A stretch of 64,000 nt of DNA from assembly GCF_002742625.1 (NCBI RefSeq), contig NZ_PEBF01000001.1, positions 3,410,001 through 3,474,000 on the forward strand, in the 5' to 3' direction. The translations under genes and the position numbers were made by a program. The notes below the pieces were generated by a model, which was given only the letters and a program-made list of their open reading frames with translations, had not been told where the DNA came from and searched no databases. The stretch's first letter is position 1, and each line of letters opens with the position of its first letter. The DNA is from Caulobacter sp. FWC2 (GTDB taxonomy: Bacteria; Pseudomonadota; Alphaproteobacteria; Caulobacterales; Caulobacteraceae). Shown here one piece after another: positions 29,390 to 43,247 of the stretch.

Positions 29390-29512
29390 GATCCTCCCCC
29401 GCGATGCGGGGGAGGTGGCCCAGAGGGCCGGAGGGGGCTAGCTCGGCCTACGCCGCGACGGCCCCCTCAGTCGGCTTCGCCGACAGCTCCCCCGCAGCGC
29501 GGGGGAGCATCT
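29390..29512. repeat. Intergenic mosaic repeat, family B copy 2
   Basis: Same module order as the copy at 19151 and very similar in sequence, from GATCCTCCCCCGCGATGCGG to GGGGGAGCATCT; differences cluster in the loops (for example GGCTTCGCC in the TCGC..GCGA stem). It sits between two co-directional genes, prmA and aminopeptidase P. Confidence 0.87.
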
Positions 29513-29546
29513 GGTCAGCAGCGCCTGAGAGGCTTAAATCCTCCCC

Positions 29547-31358
29547 ATGCGCCAGACCTTCGACGAATCCACCGACCCGTCCTTCGGGCCCAAGCACGTC
29601 CCGCTGATCCGCGCCGCCATGGCCGCGCAGGGGCTGGACGGCTTCCTCGTGCCGCACGAGGACGAGCACCAGAACGAATATCTGCCCGCCGCCAATGACC
29701 GCCTGGCCTGGGCCAGCGGCTTCACCGGCTCGGCCGGCGCCGGCGTGATCCTCAAGGACCGCGCCGCCGTGTTCGTCGACGGCCGCTACACCTTGCAGGT
29801 CCGAGAACAGGTCGACCAGGGCGTGTTCGAGATCCGCGACCTCGTCGAGGGCGGCGTCCCGGCCTATCTGGAGACCACTGACAAGGGCGCGGTGATCGGC
29901 TACGACGCCCGCCTGCACAGCCCCTCGGCCTTGGAAGGCCTGAAGGCCGCCGCCCACCGCGCCGGCGCGATCCTCAAGCCCGTCGCGGCCAACCCGATCG
30001 ACCAGGCCTGGGGCGACGCCCGCCCCGCCCAGCCGATGGCGCCGGTCGTGCCGCAGTACGTCGAATATGCCGGCGAAGAGTCGAGCTCCAAGCGAGCCCG
30101 GGTCGGCGCTTCGATCGCCGCCTTCGGCGCCGATGCGGTGGTGATCACCGCCCCGGCCTCGATCGCCTGGCTGTTCAATGTCCGCGGCGGCGACGTCATC
30201 CGCTCACCCCTGCCGCTGGCTCAAGCCATCCTCAAGGCCGACGGCACGGCCCGCCTGTTCCTCGATCCGGCCAAGGTGACCACCGACCTGCCGGCGTGGC
30301 TGGGCAATCAGGTCTCGCTGGAGACGCCGGACAAGCTGGAAGAGGCGCTGGGCGACCTGTCGGACAAGACCGTGGTCGTCGATCCTGGACAGTCCTCGGC
30401 CTGGTACTTCGACACCCTGGCCGCCGCCGGCTCGAAGATCGTGCGGGCCATGGACCCCTGCACCCTGCCCCGCGCCTGCAAGAACGGCGTCGAGCTGGAC
30501 GGCACGCGCGAGGCTCACAAGCGCGACGGCGCGGCCCTGACCCGCTTCCTGCACTGGCTGGCCACCGAGGGCCAGATCAACCCGCCCGACGAAAAGGAGG
30601 CCGTCGCCAAGCTGGAAGGCTTCCGCGAGGCCACCGGCAGGCTGAAGGACCTGTCCTTCGACACCATCGGCGCGGCCAACGGCCACGGCGCCCTGCCCCA
30701 CTATCGCCCGACCGAGCGGTCCAACGAACGCGCCGCGAGGGGCTCGCTGCTGCTGGTCGACAGCGGCGGCCAGTATCTGGACGGCACCACCGACGTCACC
30801 CGCACCGTGGCGATCGGCGAGCCGTCGGCCGAGATGGTCAACCGCAATACGCTGGTTCTGAAGGGCCACCTGGCCATCGCCCGCCTGCGCTTCCCGGCCG
30901 GCACCACCGGCTCGGCCATCGACGCCTTCGCCCGCGCCGCGCTGTGGGCGCATGGCCTGGACTACGACCACGGCACCGGCCACGGCGTCGGCGTCTATCT
31001 GGGCGTTCACGAGGGGCCGCAACGGATCGCCAAGGCCCCCAACCTCATCGCCCTGCAGCCCGGCATGATCGTCTCGAACGAGCCCGGCTACTACAAGGAC
31101 GGCGAATACGGCATCCGGATCGAGAACCTGGAAGTCGTCATGCCGGCCGAGGACGTCCCTGGCGGCGATCGCCCAATGCACCGCTTCGAGGCCCTGACCC
31201 TGGCGCCGATCGACCGTCGCCTGATCGACAAGACCCTGCTGACGGCCGAGGAAGTAGCGCAGTTCGACGCCTACCACGCGCGGGTGCTGGCCGAGATCGG
31301 GCCTCGGGTCGAACCCGAGATCCGCGCCTGGATGGAAGAGGCCTGCGCGCCGCTCTAG
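29547..31358 (+). CDS. Xaa-Pro aminopeptidase (aminopeptidase P)
   Basis: 603 residues, family M24B, longer than the E. coli enzyme as in eukaryote-like three-domain forms. The metal site is seen as DSGGQYLDGTTDVTRT, HGTGHGVG and NEPGYY, then an ENLEVV segment with the last Glu. It removes the residue before proline. The ATG at 29547 follows the family B element and a short spacer. Together with the prolyl enzymes at 2896 and 40220 it shows strong proline-peptide turnover. Confidence 0.93.
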   Translation: MRQTFDESTDPSFGPKHVPLIRAAMAAQGLDGFLVPHEDEHQNEYLPAANDRLAWASGFTGSAGAGVILKDRAAVFVDGRYTLQVREQVDQGVFEIRDLVEGGVPAYLETTDKGAVIGYDARLHSPSALEGLKAAAHRAGAILKPVAANPIDQAWGDARPAQPMAPVVPQYVEYAGEESSSKRARVGASIAAFGADAVVITAPASIAWLFNVRGGDVIRSPLPLAQAILKADGTARLFLDPAKVTTDLPAWLGNQVSLETPDKLEEALGDLSDKTVVVDPGQSSAWYFDTLAAAGSKIVRAMDPCTLPRACKNGVELDGTREAHKRDGAALTRFLHWLATEGQINPPDEKEAVAKLEGFREATGRLKDLSFDTIGAANGHGALPHYRPTERSNERAARGSLLLVDSGGQYLDGTTDVTRTVAIGEPSAEMVNRNTLVLKGHLAIARLRFPAGTTGSAIDAFARAALWAHGLDYDHGTGHGVGVYLGVHEGPQRIAKAPNLIALQPGMIVSNEPGYYKDGEYGIRIENLEVVMPAEDVPGGDRPMHRFEALTLAPIDRRLIDKTLLTAEEVAQFDAYHARVLAEIGPRVEPEIRAWMEEACAPL

Positions 31359-31367
31359 GGCGGCGCT

Positions 31368-31469
31368 GCCCCCTCCGGCCCTGCGGGCCACCTCCCCCAT
31401 AAAGGGGGAGGACGCCTCGGATTCTGCTCCCCCTTTATGGGGGAGCTGTCGCGAAGCGACTGAGGGGGC
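31368..31469. repeat. Intergenic mosaic repeat, family B copy 3 (permuted)
   Basis: Contains the same two modules as copies 1 and 2 but in swapped order: GCCCCCTCCGGCCCTGCGG..CCTCCCCC with GGGGGAGG, then GCTCCCCC with GGGGGAGCTGTCGC..GACTGAGGGGGC. It lies between the convergent ends of aminopeptidase P and the DUF2147 gene. Confidence 0.83.
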
Positions 31470-31478
31470 TTCTCGGCC

Positions 31479-31895
31479 CTACTTCAACCGCGTCCACTTC
31501 TGCGTCTTGCACAGCGGCGCGACGATGCAGCCCTTCAGCTTCAGTTCGTTGTCGCTGAGCAGTTCGACCGTGCCTGAATAGGTGCCGCCGTCGTCGGGGT
31601 TGTAGACCTTGCCGCCGGTCCACTTGGTCGGACCGCCGGAGAAGTCGTACAGCATCTGCAGGTTCTTCAAGGGACGGCCGCGCTGGGCCTCGTCCTTGTT
31701 TTTGACGTCCTTCTGGGCCGGGCTGGCCTTGATGTGGTCGGACGTGATCAGCTTGCCGCACAGGCTGTTGCCGCAGCGCGTGATCTCGACCTGGCCGCCA
31801 TTGGTCGGCGTCTGCCAGACCCCGGTGACGTCGGCCGCGAAGGCCGAGCCGGCCGTGACGGTCAGGGCGGCGGCGAGCAGGATGGTGCGCAGCAT
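31479..31895 (-). CDS. Secreted DUF2147 family protein
   Basis: 138 residues with a signal peptide (MLRTILLAAALTVTAGSAFA, ends about residue 20). The DUF2147 domain follows: VTGVWQTPTNGG, then CGNSLCGKL and the terminal LKGCIVAPLCKTQKWTR with paired cysteines likely forming disulfides in the periplasm. Lipocalin-like beta barrel; ligand unknown. The ATG at 31895 was chosen because it begins the signal peptide. Confidence 0.82.
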   Translation of the reverse strand: MLRTILLAAALTVTAGSAFAADVTGVWQTPTNGGQVEITRCGNSLCGKLITSDHIKASPAQKDVKNKDEAQRGRPLKNLQMLYDFSGGPTKWTGGKVYNPDDGGTYSGTVELLSDNELKLKGCIVAPLCKTQKWTRLK

Positions 31896-32019
31896 TCGGT
31901 ACTCCCAATAGGTCCGCGCCTTCAAATGCGCGTTTGAACCCATTCGTTGCGTGATCCGCCCAGTCAGGACAAGGCCGAAGGCGAAAACGAGGCGGGAATT
32001 GCGGTTGCGGCGATGCGTC

Positions 32020-35063
<3,044 letters not shown>

Positions 35064-35115
35064 TCAGGCGAAAACTGGCCCGGCCCTTGCGCTGCAAGGC
35101 TTCAAGGAGCCTTCG

Positions 35116-36231
35116 ATGTTCAAAGCCGGCACAAATAACGCCCTGCCCGTCCTGTCGCGGGACGGTCCGCTGGACGCCCTGCGCTTCCTGGCGGCGTTGT
35201 TCATCGTGCTCTACCACGTGGCCGAGCGGGCGCCGGTGTCACTGTTCAGCCTGTCGCCGGCCTTCGGGCGCGGCTATCTGGCGACCGATTTCTTCCTGAT
35301 GTTGTCGGGCTATGTGCTGGCCCGCACCTACGGTCCGCGCGTTCAAAGCTTGGACGTCGACACCCTGACCTTCCTGAAGCGCCGCGTGCAGCGCATCTGG
35401 CCGCCGCACCTGGTCATGCTGGCGCTGTTCGTCGCCTTCTTCGTCGGCACGTCCGCGATCGGCATGGCCCCGCAGAACCCGCAGTGGTTCCAGTGGGACC
35501 AGTTGCTGCCACAGGTCTTCCTGGTCCAGGCCTGGTTCGCGCCCGGGACCTCGGGCTGGAACACCCCGACCTGGACCCTGTCGGCCCTGATCGTGGCCTA
35601 CGCCCTGTTCCCGGCCGTTTGGCGGCGCGTGGCCACGACGAAGCGTCCGCTAGCGCTGTTGGCCATGGGCGTCTGCGCCTATGTGGCCATCGACCAGGCC
35701 GCGCTGATGATCGTCGGAATTCCCGGCTATCAACTGCCGCTGCGCTTTGGCCTGATCCGAGGCGTGCCGCTGTTCATGATCGGCCTGCTGGTCGCCCGCC
35801 TGCCGGTGACGACCCTGGCGCGCCGCCAGGCCCTGCCGCTGGCCGTCACGGCCCTATCGGCCGTGGTCGGCATCCAGGCCCTGGGCCGGTTCGACTATTT
35901 CAGCCTCGCGCTGCTGGGCTTCCTGATCTACGCGGCCGGCGCCTCCAAACCCCGCGCCTGGCGCTGGGCCGGCGCGGCGGGCAAGCTGTCGTTCTCGCTG
36001 TTCCTGACCAACACCCTGACGGCCGTGGTGTGGTTCGGCGTGGTGCGGATGGTCGAGAGCAAGCTTGGCCTGACCTCGGCGGCGTCCTGGACGCTGTGGG
36101 CGCTGGCCATCCCGGCGACCATCGTCGTGGCGTGGGTGTTCGAGCGGCTCGTCGACGCGCCGTTGCAGGGTTGGATGAAGGGACAGTCGAACGCCCAGCG
36201 CGTTCCGACCGGCGCGCCAGCAGCCGCTTAA
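35116..36231 (+). CDS. Acyltransferase 3 (OafA/YrhL-like) membrane protein
   Basis: 371 residues with about ten membrane segments. The N-terminal region GPLDALRFLAALFIVLYHV carries the family's catalytic-site histidine, and RRVQRIWPPHLVML has the conserved Arg motif. It O-acylates surface sugars or similar substrates at the inner membrane. The ATG at 35116 follows AAGGAG. Its TAA stop overlaps the recN stop by 3 bases (convergent). Substrate not defined. Confidence 0.85.
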   Translation: MFKAGTNNALPVLSRDGPLDALRFLAALFIVLYHVAERAPVSLFSLSPAFGRGYLATDFFLMLSGYVLARTYGPRVQSLDVDTLTFLKRRVQRIWPPHLVMLALFVAFFVGTSAIGMAPQNPQWFQWDQLLPQVFLVQAWFAPGTSGWNTPTWTLSALIVAYALFPAVWRRVATTKRPLALLAMGVCAYVAIDQAALMIVGIPGYQLPLRFGLIRGVPLFMIGLLVARLPVTTLARRQALPLAVTALSAVVGIQALGRFDYFSLALLGFLIYAAGASKPRAWRWAGAAGKLSFSLFLTNTLTAVVWFGVVRMVESKLGLTSAASWTLWALAIPATIVVAWVFERLVDAPLQGWMKGQSNAQRVPTGAPAAA

Positions 36232-37925
36232 GCCATCAAGGCCCGCGCGGCGGCCCGCGCCGCTTCCGTCACCTCGGCCCCCGACAGCATCCGCGCGATC
36301 TCTTCCTCGCGTTCGGACGGGCCGAGCGGCTCGACCTTGGTGCGCGTCGAGGTGTCGTCGCCGGACTTCGAGATCCGCCAGTGGGCGTCGCCCCGCGCGG
36401 CGACCTGGGCCGAGTGGGTGACGACCAGGACCTGGGCGTTCGACGCCAGCCGCTTCAGGCGCAGGCCGACCGCGTCCGCAACGGCGCCGCCGACACCCTG
36501 ATCAACCTCGTCGAATATCATCAACGGCTGCGGGCCGCCGCCGCGCCCCGCCAGCGCCGCCTTCAGGGCCAGGGCGAAGCGGGCCAGTTCGCCGCCCGAG
36601 GCGATGGCCTCCATCGGGCCGAAAGGCGCGCCAGGATTGGTCGAAATCTCGAAGGCGATGCGGTCCAGGCCGGTCGGACCGGCCCGGTCCTCGGCCAGCG
36701 GATCGACGGCGACGCGGAACTTCGCCTTTTCCAGCTTCAGCGGGGCCAACTCGGCCTCGACGGCCTTGGCCAGCGCGTCGCCGGCGGCGCGGCGCTCGGC
36801 CGACAGGGCGTCGGCCGCGTAGATATAGGCCTCGCGGGCCTCGGCGGCCTCCTTCTCGGCGGCCTTCAGGGCGTCCTCTGACGTCTCGATAGCTTGCAGG
36901 CGGGCGGCGAACTCGGCGCGTGTGGCGGGCAGATCCTCGACCAGGACGTTGAGCTTGCGGGCCATGGCGCGCAGGGCGAACAGCCGCTCCTCGGCCTTTT
37001 CCAGACGATCGGGCTCGAACTCGAAGCTCTCGGCCACCGAGTCGATGGCGGCGCTGGCCTCCTGAGCCTCGACCAGGGCGCGGTCGACGGCCTCGCAGGC
37101 GACGGAGAGCCGGGTCATGGCCGCGCCGTCGGCCGGCGCGCCGGCCTGCAGGGCGCGCTCACGGGCCCGCTCCAAGGCGCGATAGGCCTGGGCCAGCTTG
37201 CCGGACAGGGCGTCGCCGCCTAGGGCGTCCTGGGCCGAGGCGATGTCGATCATGGCCTTTTCGGCCGAACTCAGCAGGGCCCGCTCCTCAGCCAGGGCCG
37301 CTTCCTCGCCTTCGCGGGGATCGAGGCGGTCCAGTTCGGAGAGGCGGAGGGTCAGCTCCTCGGTCTCGGCGGCGGCGCGGCCGGCCAGGTCGCGCAGTTG
37401 CGCGGCGGCCTCGCGGGCGGCGCGCCAGGCGCTCCAGGCCGAGCCGACGGCGCCGACGCTGACGCTGCCGAACGCGTCCAGCAGGCTGCGATGGGTCTTG
37501 GGGTCCAGCAGGCCAACGGTCTCGTGCTGGCCGTGGACCTCGAGCAGCAGCGCGCCGAGGTCCTTCAGCACCCCGACGCTGGTGGCCTGGTCGTTGACGA
37601 AGGCCCGGGAGCGGCCGTCGGGCGACAGCTGCCGGCGCAGGACCAGGTCCTCGTCGCGGGCATAGGCCAGACCCTTGTCGTCCAGATAGGCGAAGGCGGG
37701 ATGGTCGGCCGGCAGGGCGAACATGGCCGTGGCCGAGGCGTGGCCAGCGGCCCCGCGCCGGACCAGGCCGGCGTCGGCGCGCGCGCCGGTGGCCAGGCCC
37801 AGCGCGTCGAGAATGATCGACTTCCCGGCCCCGGTTTCGCCGGTCAGCGCGGTCAGGCCCTCACCGATGGCAAGGTCCAGGCTCTCGATGAGCACGACGT
37901 CACGGATGGAGAGGCCGATCAGCAT
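36228..37925 (-). CDS. recN: DNA repair protein RecN
   Basis: 565 residues, SMC-like ATPase for double-strand-break repair. Walker A GETGAGKS at 29-36, long coiled-coil arms in the middle (rich in Ala/Glu, about 150-360), ABC signature around AIASGGELARFALAL and Walker B PLMIFDEVDQGVGG near the C-terminus. ATG 37925 was chosen over 37934. It is downstream of bamD with a terminator-like hairpin between. Confidence 0.96.
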   Translation of the reverse strand: MLIGLSIRDVVLIESLDLAIGEGLTALTGETGAGKSIILDALGLATGARADAGLVRRGAAGHASATAMFALPADHPAFAYLDDKGLAYARDEDLVLRRQLSPDGRSRAFVNDQATSVGVLKDLGALLLEVHGQHETVGLLDPKTHRSLLDAFGSVSVGAVGSAWSAWRAAREAAAQLRDLAGRAAAETEELTLRLSELDRLDPREGEEAALAEERALLSSAEKAMIDIASAQDALGGDALSGKLAQAYRALERARERALQAGAPADGAAMTRLSVACEAVDRALVEAQEASAAIDSVAESFEFEPDRLEKAEERLFALRAMARKLNVLVEDLPATRAEFAARLQAIETSEDALKAAEKEAAEAREAYIYAADALSAERRAAGDALAKAVEAELAPLKLEKAKFRVAVDPLAEDRAGPTGLDRIAFEISTNPGAPFGPMEAIASGGELARFALALKAALAGRGGGPQPLMIFDEVDQGVGGAVADAVGLRLKRLASNAQVLVVTHSAQVAARGDAHWRISKSGDDTSTRTKVEPLGPSEREEEIARMLSGAEVTEAARAAARALMA

Positions 37926-37981
37926 GGTTCGCAAGATCGCCGGGAATCAGGATTTTTCAAAGCGCAAAGGTAGAACGAAAC

Positions 37982-38001
37982 GGGACCAGACATCTGATCC
38001 C
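37982..38001 (-). terminator. Terminator-like hairpin between bamD and recN
   Basis: On the minus strand GGGATCAGA pairs with TCTGGTCCC (one G-U) with a tight loop, followed by a GTTTCGTTC weak T-rich tail. It lies 8 bases after the bamD stop. It would partly isolate recN from bamD transcription. Confidence 0.5.
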
Positions 38002-38008
38002 GCTGTTT

Positions 38009-38938
38009 CTACATGCCCAGGGCGCCCATCAGGCCCTTGCGGGACTTCTTTTCGCCGGGCGGCGCCAGGGTGGTGTCCTTGTCCTTCGACAGGACACGTT
38101 CCAGGGCGTTGCGCTTGGCGCCAGCCTTCAAAGGCTCGACGGCGGGGCGCAGGCCGTTGTCGTTGAGCAGCTTGTAGGCGTCGGCGTACCAACGGTCGCC
38201 CGGGAAGTTGTAGCCCAGGACCGCACCGTTGCGCTTGGCTTCGTCGGTCAGGCCGATGGTCAGATAGGCCTCGACCAGGCGGAACAGGGCTTCGGGCGTG
38301 TGCGAGGTGGTCTGGTGCTTCTCGATCACGGTCTTGAAGCGGCCGATCGCGGCCAGGGTCTGACCCTGCTTCAGGTAGTAGCGGCCAATGGCCATTTCCT
38401 TGCCGGCCAGCTGGTCGTTGACCATGTCGATCTTCAGGCGGGCGTCCTGGGCGTACTCCGTGGTCGGATAGCGCTGGACGACGTCGCGCAGCGCGGCCAG
38501 GGCCTGCTCGGTGGCGGCCTGGTCGCGGTTCACGTCGACGATCTGCTCGAAATAGCAGATGGCCTTCAGATAGTAGGCGTACTGGGCCGACGGGTTGCCG
38601 GGATAAAGCGAGATGAATCGGTCCGCATCGCCAATGGCGTCAGCGTACTGGTTGCCCTGGTAGTGGGCGTAGCCGGTCATCAGAATCGAACGACGCGACC
38701 ATTCCGAATACGGGTGCTGGCGCTCGACCTCGCGGAAATAGTCGACGGCCTCGTTCCAGTTGCCACGGTCCAGGCGGTTGGCGCCCGTCGAATACAGCAG
38801 CTCGACCGGACGCTCTTCGTAGGCGAGGGTCGGCTTCTTGGCCTTGCCCGCGCAGCCCGCCACCGACACAGCGACAAGCATTGCGGCGATCGTGACGGCC
38901 GAACGTCCCTTGAAATTACGAAGCACGGAGTCTCTCAC
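38009..38938 (-). CDS. bamD: Outer membrane assembly lipoprotein BamD
   Basis: 309 residues. A basic start and hydrophobic helix end in the lipobox VAGC (Cys29). TPR-like repeats follow, including NRLDRGNWNEAVDYFREVE and the GDADRFISLYPGN stretch, matching BamD/YfiO. It helps BamA insert beta-barrels. The start is GTG 38938; a second GTG at 38926 with GAGAG upstream is a good alternative. The C-terminus is a charged tail (LSKDKDTTLAPPGEKK) longer than in E. coli. It lies 99 bases from lpxC. Confidence 0.93.
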   Translation of the reverse strand: MRDSVLRNFKGRSAVTIAAMLVAVSVAGCAGKAKKPTLAYEERPVELLYSTGANRLDRGNWNEAVDYFREVERQHPYSEWSRRSILMTGYAHYQGNQYADAIGDADRFISLYPGNPSAQYAYYLKAICYFEQIVDVNRDQAATEQALAALRDVVQRYPTTEYAQDARLKIDMVNDQLAGKEMAIGRYYLKQGQTLAAIGRFKTVIEKHQTTSHTPEALFRLVEAYLTIGLTDEAKRNGAVLGYNFPGDRWYADAYKLLNDNGLRPAVEPLKAGAKRNALERVLSKDKDTTLAPPGEKKSRKGLMGALGM

Positions 38939-39037
38939 CCTCGAAGCAAACGTGCGCCCCAGCGCCGTGCAAGGCTTCTACACCACGCCGTCGAAGGCGC
39001 AAATGCGAACGCCGAGCCCGACTCCCGGAGACGCTAT

Positions 39038-39994
39038 CTAGACCGCTTGAGCCAGTTCCGACGCGAGGGCGCGTAGGCGCCAGGCGCGCGGCTGGGCCAT
39101 CAATGCCCGAACCACGGCGTTATTGAGGCCGTGACCGGCCAGGACGCCTTCGAAGCGGCCCAGGAGCGGCTTGCCCAGCACATAAAGGTCGCCGATGGCG
39201 TCCAGCGCCTTGTGGCGCACGAATTCGTCCGAGCGGCGCAGGCCTTCCGGGTTCAGCACGCGGTCGCCGTCGATGACCACGGCGTTCTCCATCGAGCCGC
39301 CGCGGGCCAAGCCGATGGCGCGCAGGGCCTCGACGTCGCGAACGAAGCCGAAGGTGCGGCAGTCGGACAGTTCGGCGCGGAACGATTCTTCGTCGACGAC
39401 CAGATCCACGGCCTGACGGCCGATGGCCCGCGAGCCGAAGGCGATCTCAAAAGCCACTTCAAAACGATCAGACGGCAGCAGGCTGGCGCGCTTGTCGCCC
39501 TCCTGCACCGTGATCGGCGCCAGGATCTCGATATATTGGCGGACGGCTTCCTGCTTGCGGCGGCCGGCGCGGTCCAGGATCTGGACGAAGGGCTCGGACG
39601 AGCCGTCCATGATCGGCACTTCCGGACCGTCCAGCTCGACGACGCAGTTGTCGATCGACAGGGCCGCCAGGGCCGCCATCAGATGCTCGATCGTCGAGAC
39701 GCGGACGTCGTCGCCATTGCAGATCACCGTGCCAAGTTGCGTCTGGCAAACCGCCTGGGCGGTCACGGGGACGCGGTTGTCGCGGTCATGCACATCGGTC
39801 CGCACGAAGACGATCCCCGCGTCGGGGGCCGACGGACGCACCGAGACGCGCACGTGCGCGCCCGTGTGCAGGCCGATCCCCGCGAAGATCACCGGTCCTG
39901 CGACCGTGTGCTGAAAATAACCCGAAGCCGACACTAGAGACACCTTATCGTTCGACGGACGACTCTGCGGTCGTCCTTTCGCCCCGACTACCAT
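39038..39994 (-). CDS. lpxC: UDP-3-O-acyl-N-acetylglucosamine deacetylase LpxC
   Basis: 318 residues. The second step of lipid A synthesis. Zinc ligands lie in TIEHLMAAL, in VRHKALDAIGD and the general base region GHGLNN near the end. ATG 39994 gives 16 extra residues (MVVGAKGRPQSRPSND); a GTG at about 39943 with AAGG seven bases upstream could be the true start. Divergent from the S9 peptidase gene. No ftsZ is nearby, which is the common partner in other proteobacteria. Confidence 0.95.
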   Translation of the reverse strand: MVVGAKGRPQSRPSNDKVSLVSASGYFQHTVAGPVIFAGIGLHTGAHVRVSVRPSAPDAGIVFVRTDVHDRDNRVPVTAQAVCQTQLGTVICNGDDVRVSTIEHLMAALAALSIDNCVVELDGPEVPIMDGSSEPFVQILDRAGRRKQEAVRQYIEILAPITVQEGDKRASLLPSDRFEVAFEIAFGSRAIGRQAVDLVVDEESFRAELSDCRTFGFVRDVEALRAIGLARGGSMENAVVIDGDRVLNPEGLRRSDEFVRHKALDAIGDLYVLGKPLLGRFEGVLAGHGLNNAVVRALMAQPRAWRLRALASELAQAV

Positions 39995-40219
39995 CTAGGA
40001 AGGATGCTGCGTCGCGGCAAAGCAAAGTCTGTTTCGGATTGTTACGCGCTAAGCGGCTGACTTAATTACAGTTTTGTCACACGAACGCGTACAGGGAAAC
40101 AGACCGTCGATCGACGATCCGTGGTTGGGAATCTCGTGCCGGGGTCCCCTATCCCCTCGACGAAAGCAGGACTACGCTCCGCCGCCAAAGCGATAACCGT
40201 TTCCGGGAATTTCGGTTTC

Positions 40220-42316
<2,097 letters not shown>

Positions 42317-42325
42317 TCTAGCCGC

Positions 42326-42468
42326 CTGAGCGCCCCCTCCGTCACGCTGCGCATTCGCAGCGCGCCACCTCCCCCGTTTCACGGGTGAGGAGGAAGCCGC
42401 AACACCTCCCCCGCCCGCGGGGGAGGTGGATCGGCGCGGATACGCGACGAGACGGAGGGGGCGCTCAG
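42326..42468. repeat. Intergenic mosaic repeat, family B copy 4, large palindrome
   Basis: Perfect 18-bp outer arms: 42326-42343 (begins CTGAGCGCCCC) and its complement at 42451-42468, enclosing an inner CCACCTCCCCC and CCCCCGCCCGCGGGGGAGGTGG set. The right arm includes the stop codon of the convergent gene at 42465. It occupies the whole gap between the S9 peptidase and the phytoene-synthase-like gene. Confidence 0.83.
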
Positions 42469-43178
42469 AGCGTCCCCGTCGCCACCGCGAAGGTCAGCCT
42501 TGCCTTCTTTTCCAGGTCGCTCATCTCGCGGCCCTTCAGGTAGGGCCGCACCAGCGCCGCCGGGGCCACGGCCGGGAAGGCCGCCACAGGCAGGCCCCTC
42601 ACCTCGCCCCGCGCCGCCTTCAACTGCGCCTCGACGCGCTCGGCCACGTCGGCCTGCGTCCAGGCCTCCGGCAGCCGCGAGCGCCCTGCCTGCTTCAGCC
42701 GCCATAGCCCGGTCAGGCCGAACGCCCGGGCCCCGCCCTTGACGGCGTGGGGGTCGGCGCTGGGATCCAGCCGCCGCGCGGCCAGCACCGCCATGGCTCC
42801 GGCCGTGGCGTCGACATAGGCCAGCACCGCCGCCTCGTCCTTCAGAGGACCTTCGTCCAGGTCGGTGAAGCGCGCCTCGGCGAGAGCGGCCAGGGCGTTC
42901 GGGTCGAACTTCGAGGCGGCCAGGGCCTCGACATTGGGATGCTTGCGGGGCGGCTTGCCGGCGGCGATCTCTTCCATCGCCTCGCGCCACCAGGTGATGC
43001 GGATCTCGCCCATCAGGGCGTTGGTCACCCCGCCGGCCACCCGGGCCAGCTCGTAGTTCATGCCGTACAGCGCGATGACGTCGGCGCGCGCGGCCAGGTC
43101 GCCGATGAACCGGCTGGCCAGCCAGCGGTCGGGATCGACGCGGCGGACGAGGTCGTCGAGGGTTTCGGTATCGGCCAT
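42465..43178 (-). CDS. Squalene/phytoene synthase family protein (NDUFAF6-like)
   Basis: 237 residues of the trans-isoprenyl synthase fold. LARRVDPDRWLASRF-like start and MGEIRITWWREAMEE are seen, but the Asp-rich catalytic motif (DxxxD) is not clear, so it may be non-catalytic. NDUFAF6, the mitochondrial complex I assembly factor, is in this group, and the neighbouring Mth938 protein resembles NDUFAF3. A real carotenoid role is unlikely in this setting. The stop lies inside the palindrome at 42451. Confidence 0.72.
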   Translation of the reverse strand: MADTETLDDLVRRVDPDRWLASRFIGDLAARADVIALYGMNYELARVAGGVTNALMGEIRITWWREAMEEIAAGKPPRKHPNVEALAASKFDPNALAALAEARFTDLDEGPLKDEAAVLAYVDATAGAMAVLAARRLDPSADPHAVKGGARAFGLTGLWRLKQAGRSRLPEAWTQADVAERVEAQLKAARGEVRGLPVAAFPAVAPAALVRPYLKGREMSDLEKKARLTFAVATGTL

Positions 43179-43186
43179 GAGCTCGG

Positions 43187-43220
43187 AAAAAAGAAAAGGG
43201 CCCGCCGAGATGACGGGCCC
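43187..43220 (-). terminator. Intrinsic terminator after the PuuD-like gene
   Basis: GGGCCCG and CGGGCCC with a nine-base loop, followed on the minus strand by TTTTCTTTTTT (43187-43197). A strong rho-independent signal 27 bases after the stop of the gene at 43248. Confidence 0.82.
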
Positions 43221-43247
43221 TCCCCTTACAGCGTGTCGTGTCCGGCG

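Noticed and set aside
37926..38008. Possible SOS (LexA) box before recN
   Set aside because: The best candidate is GTTC-N7-GCGC, matching only half of the GTTC-N7-GTTC site used in Caulobacter.
42465..43178. Carotenoid pathway gene crtB
   Set aside because: No other carotenoid gene is nearby and clear DxxxD catalytic motifs are not visible; the short NDUFAF6-like type fits better.
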